From Streptomyces cellostaticus (GTDB taxonomy: Bacteria; Actinomycetota; Actinomycetes; Streptomycetales; Streptomycetaceae): a stretch of DNA of 64,000 nt. Position numbers and translations under genes: made by a program. The stretch covers positions 62,001-126,000 of the forward strand of contig NZ_JALLIN010000008.1 of assembly GCF_023630175.1 (NCBI RefSeq), given 5' to 3'. Below are positions 24,601-33,306 of this stretch, piece by piece (the first letter of the stretch is position 1; every line of letters begins with the position of its first letter). The notes under the pieces were generated by a model that had not been told where the DNA came from, ran no database searches, and saw nothing but the letters and a program-made list of their open reading frames with translations.

Positions 24601-26044
24601 CGCCGCCCACCTGCTGCTCGCCGACAACCTGCCGGGAGGGCCGGCCGATCCGGGCCGCTGGCCGTCCTTCCAGGCGCTGTACCCCCACGTGCTCGCCTCA
24701 CGGGCCTGGGAGTCGTCCGACGGCTTCGTGCGGCAACTGGCCTACGAGATGGCCTTGTTCCTGTTTCACTGGGGCGCGCACGATGCCTCTCTAGACTTCA
24801 CCGAGAGGGTGTACGCGCACTGGCGGGAGCGGTTCGGAGAGGCGGAGGTCCAGGTGCTGTTCCTCGGTCAGCACCTGCACCAGGTGCTGCGGAGCGCGGG
24901 ACGCCACGAGGATGCCGCACGGCTCACCGCCCGTATGGTCGCAGTCCTGGAGGAGGCGGGAGCGGACGAGGAGGGATATCTCCGCGTTCAGCGTCTGGCC
25001 GCCGGTGACCTGCGCGCACGTGGCGACCTGGGCGGCGCGCTGCGGCTGGACACGGACATCCACGCACGGTCCGCGCGGGAATTCGGCGACACGGATCCCT
25101 TCACCCTGGAGTGCGCGTCGGCTCTCGCGGTGAGTCTGCGGGCAGGCGGCGACTTCGCACGGGCCCTGGAGGTGTCCGAGGAAACGCAGTCGCGGGCGGC
25201 GGAGATGTACGGAGACGATCACCCCCTGACGCTGAGCGCGCTGGCCTCGGTGGCGCTCGACCGCCTGGAACTGGGCCAGTACGCACAGGCGCTGTCCTTG
25301 TCCGAGACGCACGTGGAGCGGGTCCGCGCCGTGTTCGGCGAGGACCACCCGGAGACGGCTCTCGCGGTCACGCGGCTGGCGGTCGTCCTGCGCAGGGCCG
25401 GGCGGGTCGCCGAGGCGGAACGAAACTCGGACGACGCCCTCGATGCGCTCACCCGCCGCTTCGGCGCGGAGCACCCCGACGCGCTGCGCGCCGCCGTCAA
25501 CCACGCCGTCGACCTGCGGCACGCGGGCTGGTCGCGGGACTCGGTCCTGCTCAGCGATCGCACGCTCGGGGTCCTTGAGGCCGTCTTCGGCCCCCGGCAT
25601 CCGCACACGCTCTGCGCCGTGGTCAACCGCGCGGTGACACTGCTGGGGCTGTACGAACCGGACCGGGCCGGGCCGTTTCTCGAGCAGGCCCTGGCACAAC
25701 TGGCCGACACGCTGGGCGCGGGCCATCCCTTCACCACGCTGACCGAGATGAACCTGGCCGGCGTCCACTTCGCGCTGGGCGACCCGGACCGCGCGCGTTC
25801 CCTGGACGCCCAGGTCCTGGCTCGGCTGCGGGAGCACCGCGGCGAGACGCATCCGCTCACTCTTACCGCACAGGCGAATCTCGCGACGAGCCTGCGTGCG
25901 CTGGGTCTGTCGGACGAGGCGGCCGAGCTGCACCGCCAGGCGGCCGAGCGGATCGAGGAGTCGCTGGGAGCCGGGCATCCGCAGTGTCTGCGGGCTCAGG
26001 CCTGGGGGCGGGCCAACGCTGATCTCGACCCGCTGTACCTGTGA
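21635..26044 (+). CDS. vWA-like / NB-ARC / TPR fusion protein
   Basis: 1469 aa from the GTG overlapping the MoxR stop. Residues about 35-60 (ELADALWLASEHPWLTVP) begin a SAV_2336-type N-terminal region. Residues 65-135 are low-complexity. A vWA-like fold follows near 195-440 (ILLVDTAPQMAVW with Asp205, then VLVLTDGTAPAW). After a charged linker (560-640), an NB-ARC STAND ATPase starts at FTGRRELL: P-loop GMGGVGKS (687-694), Walker B LLVFDNAED (762-770) and LPLAVEQASAW. From about 1050 to the end are 42-residue TPRs with repeated HP-T-L signatures. I infer that TPRs sense, NB-ARC switches by oligomerising, and vWA couples to MoxR. Confidence 0.8.
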   Translation: MSGDAVPGERDERGRDGPRVADNPSGLPSPSGLEPRELADALWLASEHPWLTVPSARRRPGGGNRGERDPHARPGAGGRPGAGEPHRAPADPRADGTGPEPGAQDAKPRAQEPDADGAGGGNGSRPAPGAGARKVSWLLPQSGERRPKGRAVGRALRPFRTAVPSAHTNELDEDATADRLALAPFLPPVLRPSPERRWRVILLVDTAPQMAVWRPAVARLTEATRRFGGFRDVTELALDASVARQAVVSLPGPYLGARRVSPRSLVDPAGRTAVLVLTDGTAPAWRSGAAQRLLALWGRRQPVAALHMLPQRLWHRTGLHPYLVRLRAAGGRAAQWRPGWEPAEAVSALLWSRSRPEDTVPVPVLEPHPSWLGPWSRFVAGDGPRELVLGAVLTGSAPAEPASVPRAATAFEKVAAFRGWASPEAFQLATRMAAVRLELSTMTEVQRRTLPGTRAEHMAEFLLAGLVSPVLWYDNGRCVYRFGPGVREELLAHGTRSATEQVIEQTAELLAPRSAAARDLLRYLKGERSFVVQADDADQDFRSVERSVLHALSGPHARRASALDAVEDGTVRHERSSGAATSVDAAPMAVQGAGDASDAEGEADGEEETARGNAAPGPSDTRQNDGGRPVRKPFVPGGKPYVPRPAVWGYVPPRNPRFTGRRELLDALETGLGSDPVAAVLPHALHGMGGVGKSQLALEYVYRHASEYDLVWWLPAEDETRMRAAFTDLAQRMGLTEHADTTRAVPLVLEALRTGQPFRRWLLVFDNAEDPSLVRPYLPNGPGSVIVTSRNPRWGALAHSVEVDVFTRQESVQLFRHSGPGTTEQEADRIAELLGDLPLAVEQASAWVAETGMSVDEYVEIFEQQRAEILEMSDPSASYPEAVARAWDISLNRLETSSPEALHLLRLCSFLAADPIPRSFLQQRGRQHVTAELDAVLGDPLRLGRALREINGYSLARIDYRADSVQLHRLVQTVLRNRMTPAEQELFRHAAHLLLADNLPGGPADPGRWPSFQALYPHVLASRAWESSDGFVRQLAYEMALFLFHWGAHDASLDFTERVYAHWRERFGEAEVQVLFLGQHLHQVLRSAGRHEDAARLTARMVAVLEEAGADEEGYLRVQRLAAGDLRARGDLGGALRLDTDIHARSAREFGDTDPFTLECASALAVSLRAGGDFARALEVSEETQSRAAEMYGDDHPLTLSALASVALDRLELGQYAQALSLSETHVERVRAVFGEDHPETALAVTRLAVVLRRAGRVAEAERNSDDALDALTRRFGAEHPDALRAAVNHAVDLRHAGWSRDSVLLSDRTLGVLEAVFGPRHPHTLCAVVNRAVTLLGLYEPDRAGPFLEQALAQLADTLGAGHPFTTLTEMNLAGVHFALGDPDRARSLDAQVLARLREHRGETHPLTLTAQANLATSLRALGLSDEAAELHRQAAERIEESLGAGHPQCLRAQAWGRANADLDPLYL

Positions 26045-26057
26045 GAGCGCGCCTGGT

Positions 26058-27224
26058 TCAGCTCCATCGTTCGCTGTCCTCCGGTGCGCCGCTGTACCAC
26101 TCCGGGAACTCCCCCAGTACGGCCTCCAGGTCGTCGCGCGCTTCGGTGCCGGCGTCCAACAGCGAAATGGCGCCCCAGAGATGGCCCAGACCGTTCTCGA
26201 ACAGCGTGCACGTTCCGAGGAGTTCCAGGATCTCGATCCGCATGACCGGGGAACGGGGCACCGACGAGCAGATCTCGGGAGGAAGGCGGGTGATGACGGC
26301 GGCCCTCAGTCCCGGGTCCCGCATCACCGGTACGACGGCCAGCGCCTCGTACAGCCTGCGCTGCTCCGCGATCGTCAGACGCCGTCGCGCGCGGGCGCGG
26401 GTGACCTCGGTACGGCTCGACCGGCCGGCGTCGTCGAACCAGAGCGAGGTGGGCGACCGCGCCCCCGACCTGCGGTGCGCGCCGGCGCGGAACTCCTGCC
26501 GTAGCGCCGCGGCCAGAGGTTCGGTGTCGGTCGCCCATCCCGGGTGGGCCCGCAGCAGATCGAGGACGGCGGCGCTGAAGGGGCCCGCGGCACGCGCGAG
26601 CCGCGCGCCATACGCCGGGCCGCGCGGTTCCCGGGGTTCCTCGCCGGGGCGGTTGGCGGTGGTTCCGCCGGGCCCGCAGGCGAACAGCGCCCGCTGCCCG
26701 GACACCTGCCGCAGCCGGCCCCGGGGCACCGGATCGGGGCGCAGGGCGTAGGCCGACGCGGTGGCGTCGACGAAGGTCTGGCAGGTGTCGATCACCCAGA
26801 GCTGCCGCGGATACCCGGGTGCCACGTCCGAGCGGAACGCGGCGAGCGCGGCCTCCAGATCCAGACTGCGCAGGTCCCCGACAGTGGCGTCGAGGTACGG
26901 CAGGCGCCGGTGTCCGTCCATGTCGATGAGCCCGTGCCCGGACCAGGCCACGAAGAGCCAGTCCCCGGACTCGTCGGCCACCTCGCGGAACAGAACCCGG
27001 TGGACGTTCTCCCGGGTGGCCGCGCGCCAGTCGACGCCGTGGTCCGTCAGCAGGTCACGGCTGTGCGGCAGGGGCGCCGCGAGCACCGTAATCGCTCCGG
27101 GGGCGAGCCCCTGTTCCATGAGCCAGGCGCGGTGGGCCAGAACGTCGCGCACGGGTCCGTCCAGCTCCCACGCGCTTCCGGCCTCGTACCTCTCGACCGC
27201 GACGAGTACCGCTCGGCTGCCCAC
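26058..27224 (-). CDS. Caspase-like protease with C-terminal effector-associated-type domain
   Basis: 388 aa from the GTG at 27224, chosen because GGGGGAG (27230-27236) lies 5 bases before it; an ATG at 27245 is in frame but lacks such a site. The caspase-like domain (residues 1-240) has the catalytic His97 in VAWSGHG and Cys148 in VIDTCQTF, so the dyad is intact. Residues about 285-380 are an all-helical domain beginning AEQRRLYEALAVVPVMRDPGLR, resembling effector-associated domains that recruit effectors to VMAP/NTPase hubs. It is convergent with the NB-ARC gene (13 bp apart). Predicted to cleave host proteins on activation. Confidence 0.8.
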   Translation of the reverse strand: MGSRAVLVAVERYEAGSAWELDGPVRDVLAHRAWLMEQGLAPGAITVLAAPLPHSRDLLTDHGVDWRAATRENVHRVLFREVADESGDWLFVAWSGHGLIDMDGHRRLPYLDATVGDLRSLDLEAALAAFRSDVAPGYPRQLWVIDTCQTFVDATASAYALRPDPVPRGRLRQVSGQRALFACGPGGTTANRPGEEPREPRGPAYGARLARAAGPFSAAVLDLLRAHPGWATDTEPLAAALRQEFRAGAHRRSGARSPTSLWFDDAGRSSRTEVTRARARRRLTIAEQRRLYEALAVVPVMRDPGLRAAVITRLPPEICSSVPRSPVMRIEILELLGTCTLFENGLGHLWGAISLLDAGTEARDDLEAVLGEFPEWYSGAPEDSERWS

Positions 27225-27305
27225 CAGCTCTCCCCCTGGCGCCATCGTGCGTGAAACGGTGGCCGAGGCGGTCGGTGCGCCGGCCGGCCCGCTCGGACCT
27301 GGACC

Positions 27306-28001
27306 CTACGACGGCGTGCGCGCGGCCGCCAGCAGCCTGTTGACGTCGTCGGCGCAGATGGTGAGGGCGGTGCCGACGGTGGTGAGGGCGTCGCGTTCGG
27401 CGGGTGTGTAGGGGCCGTCCGCCAGGGCGATGCGGGCGGCGCCGAGGAACAGGGACTCGCGGCCGGCCGGGGCGAGGTGCGGGGCGAGCGGGTCCAGGGC
27501 CTCGTGCAGCTCTATGGCGAGGCTCGCGCCGCACGGGCCGCCGAGGACCCGGCCGGTGTCGGCGGCGAGTGCCTCGACCAGGGCGGCCAGCCGGTCCTCG
27601 GTGCACTCCTGGACGCCGGCGGCGCGGACGGTGCAGGCGGCCGTCTCCAGGGCCGTGCGGGAGGCGGTGCCGCCCGCGGCGAGGACGGCGAGGGCGACGG
27701 TGTGCACCGCGTCGCGGAGCATCGCGGAGAAGCGGCGGGTGGTGGGGTGGTCGAGGACCTCGGTGCCGTAGTGGTGGCCGCAGGCGGCGCACTCCACGAC
27801 GGGTCCGGTGGCTCCGCGCGGCAGCAGGGGCACCCCGAGGAGGGTGAGTCGGCGGCGGCCGGAGAGCCGCTGGTAGTTGCGGTCGCCCCCGCAGCCCGGG
27901 CAGTAGAACTCGCCGTCCCCGACGGGGGTCCACGCGGTGCGGGTGCCCAGGATGCGCGCAGCCCTGGCGGCACGGCCGTCTCGTCCCCGTACTGGCAGCA
28001 C
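27306..28001 (-). CDS. TerB-like protein with N-terminal zinc ribbon
   Basis: 231 aa from the GTG at 28001, supported by CGGAGGTG just upstream; an open extension to 28058 is rejected. Two CxxC pairs, YCPGCGG and ECAACGHHYG (about residues 33-75), form a zinc ribbon. The C-terminal part (about 85-228) is helical and has the acidic TerB-family character, with FLGAARIALADGPYTPAERDAL resembling the repeated TerB motif. TerB-like domains occur in phage-defence and metal or stress signalling complexes. It lies 81 bp upstream of the caspase gene on the same strand and may share its transcript. Function unknown. Confidence 0.7.
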   Translation of the reverse strand: MLPVRGRDGRAARAARILGTRTAWTPVGDGEFYCPGCGGDRNYQRLSGRRRLTLLGVPLLPRGATGPVVECAACGHHYGTEVLDHPTTRRFSAMLRDAVHTVALAVLAAGGTASRTALETAACTVRAAGVQECTEDRLAALVEALAADTGRVLGGPCGASLAIELHEALDPLAPHLAPAGRESLFLGAARIALADGPYTPAERDALTTVGTALTICADDVNRLLAAARTPS

Positions 28002-28128
28002 GTCGCACCTCCGTAACCGCGCGGCAACATCGCAGCGCTTGCGTGATGTTAGCCACATCCCGGAGGCTGAGTCAGTACCCCGTACGAGACCTTTCCGTGA
28101 CCTGCCCGGCGCGATGGCCGATACACGA

Positions 28129-28164
28129 CGTTCCCCGGCCGCCGGGTACGGCGGCCGGGGAACG
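28129..28164 (-). terminator. leuA terminator, perfect 15-bp stem
   Basis: CGTTCCCCGGCCGCC pairs perfectly with its complement around the loop GGGTAC. It lies 20 bp after the leuA stop on the minus strand. This is the longest perfect hairpin I found in the window. No U-tract follows. Confidence 0.85.
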
Positions 28165-28184
28165 GAAGTGCCCGGTCGGAGGGG

Positions 28185-30043
<1,859 letters not shown>

Positions 30044-30087
30044 GATGCTCCGCAGCCTAGCCGAGGCCGCACCGGATGCGCGGGCCT

Positions 30088-30120
30088 GTCCCAGTATGCG
30101 GGACCGCCCGAATTATTCGG
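30088..30120. promoter_or_regulatory. Two inverted repeats upstream of leuL
   Basis: GTCCC and GGGAC (30088-30092 and 30100-30104) are followed by a perfect CCGAAT-T-ATTCGG repeat (30108-30120), the only AT-rich palindrome nearby. They lie 30 to 60 bp upstream of the predicted leuL promoter and could be activator sites. The protein is unknown; an IclR-type amino-acid regulator would be one guess. The rest of the interval to 30259 shows no gene. Confidence 0.4.
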
Positions 30121-30222
30121 ACATAAGGTGTGCAACCCCACTCGGCGACACCCGTCTCCTACCACTCGGTGACGTAGCGCGACGACGGATGTCCGGGTAT
30201 TTCACCAATCATGGTTGCGACT

Positions 30223-30233
30223 GGTGACAGTCA
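30223..30233. promoter_or_regulatory. Palindrome upstream of the metalloprotease gene
   Basis: GTGAC-A-GTCAC is a perfect 5+1+5 repeat, 27 bp before the ATG at 30260. A -35-like TTGCGA overlaps its left side. It is the only symmetrical site in the promoter region and may be an operator. Confidence 0.3.
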
Positions 30234-30259
30234 CATCACACAGTGCGATGGTGCCGAGT

Positions 30260-31330
30260 ATGACCACCAACGGGGGCTTCGAGCCCGTCTTCTGCACGAT
30301 CGTCCCGCCGCACGTCCTCGACCGGCTCGCGCAGGCCGAGGACTCCGCGGTCTCCGGTCCCGCCCGCAGGTCCCTGGAGCACGACGCCCTCCAGCGCACC
30401 AGGCGCCGCCTGACCACGGTGCTCGGCGCGCCCGCGGTCGCCCCGCCCGCCGGCGCCACCGCCGGCCGGCCGCACCGGACGGTCTACGACGCCCGGCACC
30501 GGCAGGACCTGCCCGGCGCCAGGGTCCGCGAGGAGGGCGCCGAGCCCGGCGCGGACGCCTCGGTCAACCGCGCCTACGCGGGCCTCGGCGCCACCTTCGA
30601 GCTGTATCTGAAGGCATACGGCCGTGACTCCATCGACGGCGAGGGTCTGCCGCTGGACGCCAGCGTGCACTTCGGCACCGACTACGACAACGCCTTCTGG
30701 AACGGCGAGCAGATGGTGTTCGGTGACGGGGACGACGAGATCTTCCTGGACTTCACCATCCCGGTCGACGTCATCGGCCACGAGCTGACCCACGGCGTCA
30801 CCCAGCACACCGCCAACCTCACCTACTTCGGTCAGCCCGGCGCGCTCAACGAGTCGCTGTCCGACGTCTTCGGCTCACTGATCAAGCAGTACAGCCTCGG
30901 CCAGACCGCGGCCGAGGCCGACTGGCTGATCGGCGCGGGCCTGCTGGCCCCGCGCGTGCGGGGCACCGCCCTGCGCTCGATGAAGGCTCCGGGTACGGCG
31001 TACGACGACCCGAACCTGGGCCGGGACCCGCAGCCGGCGACCATGGAGCACTACGTCCGCACCGGCCGCGACAACGGCGGTGTGCACATCAACTCCGGCA
31101 TCCCCAACCACGCGTTCTACCTGGTCGCCACCGCCATGGGCGGCCACGCGTGGGAGAAGGCGGGTCAGCTCTGGTACGACGTGATGACCGGTGGCGAGCT
31201 GGAGCAGCAGGCTTCGTTCGGGGACTTCGCCACGCTGACCGTCAAGGCGGCCCGCGAGCGGTACGGCGCCGGCGACGAGCTCGAGGCCGTGCGCAAGGCC
31301 TGGGAGCAGGTGGGGGTGCGGACGCCGTAG
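30260..31330 (+). CDS. M4 (thermolysin-family) metalloprotease, protealysin-like
   Basis: 356 aa from the ATG at 30260 (ATG 30248 is also in frame; neither has a good ribosome-binding site). Zinc-binding HELTH is at 174-178, with the third ligand Glu198 in ALNESLSDVFG. VHINSGIPNHAFY near residue 275 provides the His of the active site. There is no signal peptide. The short N-terminal part has TIVPPHVLDRLA, the PPxxL motif of protealysin-type propeptides. Such M4 proteases act inside cells or are exported without a standard signal. The next gene encodes an emfourin-like inhibitor, which fits. Confidence 0.9.
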   Translation: MTTNGGFEPVFCTIVPPHVLDRLAQAEDSAVSGPARRSLEHDALQRTRRRLTTVLGAPAVAPPAGATAGRPHRTVYDARHRQDLPGARVREEGAEPGADASVNRAYAGLGATFELYLKAYGRDSIDGEGLPLDASVHFGTDYDNAFWNGEQMVFGDGDDEIFLDFTIPVDVIGHELTHGVTQHTANLTYFGQPGALNESLSDVFGSLIKQYSLGQTAAEADWLIGAGLLAPRVRGTALRSMKAPGTAYDDPNLGRDPQPATMEHYVRTGRDNGGVHINSGIPNHAFYLVATAMGGHAWEKAGQLWYDVMTGGELEQQASFGDFATLTVKAARERYGAGDELEAVRKAWEQVGVRTP

Positions 31331-31351
31331 ATCCGTACTAGACAGGCACCC

Positions 31352-31618
31352 ATGCGTATTCAGGTACGGCGCACGGGCGGCTTCGCGGGCATCGAGCGCC
31401 GGGCCGAGGTGGACACCTCGACCCGGCCCGACGACCGGGAGTGGCGGTCCCTCGCCGAACGGGTCCTGGCCTCGGGCAGGCCCACGCCACCGGACGGGGT
31501 ACCGGACGGCTTCGCCTACGAGATCACGGTCGACGGCCGCACGGTCTACGCGGCCGACCCCCGACTGACCGAGGAACAGCGGGAGTTGATCACCAAGGTG
31601 CTGAAGGAGGGGGCCTAG
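31352..31618 (+). CDS. Emfourin-like M4 protease inhibitor
   Basis: 88 aa. It starts MRIQVRRTGGFAGIERRAEVD, the typical N-terminal pattern of emfourins, small cytosolic proteins that block protealysin-like proteases. The middle has FAYEITVDGRTVYAADPRL and ends in a helix. It begins 21 bp after the protease stop and is surely cotranscribed. Protease and inhibitor made together are compatible with protection of the producing cell. Inhibition itself is inferred from the family and the pairing. Confidence 0.85.
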   Translation: MRIQVRRTGGFAGIERRAEVDTSTRPDDREWRSLAERVLASGRPTPPDGVPDGFAYEITVDGRTVYAADPRLTEEQRELITKVLKEGA

Positions 31619-31699
31619 GGACAGCGCGCCCAGGGCGCCGCGCGCAGCTTCGCGCCGGGGCGTTGACTTCCGTTACCGGCGGTACGGATGATCCGGGCC

Positions 31700-33013
31700 A
31701 TGGCGACTGACACAGGCAAGGCGATCCCCCGCTTCCCGGCCGGCTTCCTGTGGGGGGTGTCGACCTCGGCCCACCAGATCGAGGGGGCGGCCGACGAGCG
31801 GGAACCCTCCGTGTGGGACGTGTTCACGGCCGGGCCCGGCCGGGTGAAGGACGGCTCGACGGCGGCGGTGGCCTGCGACCACTACCACCGCTACCGGGAC
31901 GACGTGGCGCTGCTGGCCGGTCTGGGCGTGGACGCCTACCGCTTCTCCGTGTCGTGGCCCCGGGTGAACTCGCCCGGCGGCCTCGGCTTCTACGACCGGC
32001 TGGTGGACGAACTGTGCGCGGCGGGCGTGCGGCCGGTGCCCACCCTCTTCCACTGGGACCTGCCCGCGGGCCTGGACTGGCTGGAGCGGGACACGGCCGC
32101 CCGGTTCGCCGACTACGTGTCCGTCGTCGCCGGGCGGCTGGGCGACCGGGTCACCAAGTGGATCACGCTCAACGAGCCGGCCGAGCACACCCTGCTGGGC
32201 CACGCCCTCGGCGTGCACGCCCCCGGCCGGAGACTGCTGTTCGACGCGCTGCCCGTCGCGCACCACCAGCTCCTCGCCCACGGCCTCGCGGTGGGGGCCC
32301 TGCGCGCGGCCGGGGCGACGGACATCGGCATCGCCAACTCCCACGGCCCGACCTGGCCGGCCTCCGGGGACCCGGCCGACCGGGAGGCGGCGGGCTTCTA
32401 CGACCTGCTGCTCAACCGGCTGTTCGCCGATCCGGTCCTGCTGGGCACGTACCCGGAGGGCATCGGCGAGCTGATGCCGGGGGACGTGGCGTCCGACCTG
32501 CCGGTGATCTCCGCTCCGGTCGACTGGTACGGCGTCAACTACTACGCGCCGGCCAGGGTGGGCGCCCCGCAGGGCACCCCGACCGGGTTCGGCGGTATCG
32601 ACATGCCCGCCGAACTCCCCTTCTCGGTGCGGGAGATCGAGGGCCGCGCGACGACGGACTTCGGCTGGCCGGTGGTCCCCGAGGGGCTGACGGAGCTGCT
32701 GACCGGCTTCCGCGACCGGTACGGCGACCGGCTCCCGCCGATCGTCATCACCGAGAACGGATGCTCCTACGAGGGCGTCGACGACCAGGACCGGATCGCC
32801 TACCTGGACGCCCACATCCGCGCCCTGCACACGGCGCTCGAGGCGGGCGTCGACGTGCGCGGGTACTTCGTCTGGTCGCTGATGGACAACTTCGAGTGGG
32901 CGGAGGGGTACGCGCGCCGCTTCGGTCTGGTGCACGTGGACCACGCGACGCTGGAGCGCACCCCCAAGGCCTCCTACCACTGGTTCCGGGAGGTGCTGCG
33001 GACACAGAGATGA
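31700..33013 (+). CDS. Family GH1 beta-glucosidase
   Basis: 437 aa from ATG 31700 (ATG 31688 also in frame). TIM barrel hydrolase of beta-glucosides. N-terminal PAGFLWGVSTSAHQIEGA binds the glycone. The acid/base is Glu159 in TLNEP and the nucleophile is the Glu of VITENGC near residue 352. YFVWSLMDNFEWAEGY is the usual aglycone-side signature. A TTGACT at 31663 could be the -35 box of a promoter whose start falls near the ATG. Its stop overlaps the next small gene by ATGA. No transporter or LacI regulator is adjacent. Confidence 0.92.
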   Translation: MATDTGKAIPRFPAGFLWGVSTSAHQIEGAADEREPSVWDVFTAGPGRVKDGSTAAVACDHYHRYRDDVALLAGLGVDAYRFSVSWPRVNSPGGLGFYDRLVDELCAAGVRPVPTLFHWDLPAGLDWLERDTAARFADYVSVVAGRLGDRVTKWITLNEPAEHTLLGHALGVHAPGRRLLFDALPVAHHQLLAHGLAVGALRAAGATDIGIANSHGPTWPASGDPADREAAGFYDLLLNRLFADPVLLGTYPEGIGELMPGDVASDLPVISAPVDWYGVNYYAPARVGAPQGTPTGFGGIDMPAELPFSVREIEGRATTDFGWPVVPEGLTELLTGFRDRYGDRLPPIVITENGCSYEGVDDQDRIAYLDAHIRALHTALEAGVDVRGYFVWSLMDNFEWAEGYARRFGLVHVDHATLERTPKASYHWFREVLRTQR

Positions 33014-33246
33014 CCGCCGCGCCGGCCGCCCGGGCCGAGCCCGTCGAGCCGGTCCGCCCGGGCTGGACGGCGGCTCTCGCACTGGCCGACGGGGCGATCC
33101 GGGTGGGCCGGTTCGGCCCGCCGCAGATCCTGCTGGATCTCGGCGTGCTCAACGCGGCCAGTGCGCTGCCGCGGGTCGCGGCGCCCGCCCTCGCCGCGCC
33201 GATCGTGACGTACCTGGGCGGCCACCGGGTGCTGCACCTGGTGTAG
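33010..33246 (+). CDS. Small hypothetical protein coupled to GH1 gene
   Basis: 78 aa, the ATG overlapping the glucosidase stop (ATGA). The N-terminal 20 residues are Ala/Pro-rich. The rest, RFGPPQILLDLGVLNAASALPRV and APIVTYLGGHRVLHLV, is moderately hydrophobic without a clear membrane helix. I do not recognise it. Coupling suggests it is made together with the enzyme; it might equally be a chance frame kept open by high GC. Confidence 0.4.
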   Translation: MTAAPAARAEPVEPVRPGWTAALALADGAIRVGRFGPPQILLDLGVLNAASALPRVAAPALAAPIVTYLGGHRVLHLV

Positions 33247-33306
33247 GCCGCGATCGGTCGGGCGGGGGCGGTGCCGGCGGGACGGATCAGGGGCGTGCGG
33301 TGAGTG

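Noticed and set aside
25080..26040. Tandem DNA repeats in the TPR region
   Set aside because: The repetition is at protein level (TPR units with HP-T-L); the DNA is too diverged to be a recent tandem repeat.
17471..28001. Mobile island boundaries around the conflict module
   Set aside because: I found no integrase, transposase, tRNA gene or flanking direct repeat, and base composition looks like the neighbours, so transfer cannot be claimed from this sequence alone.
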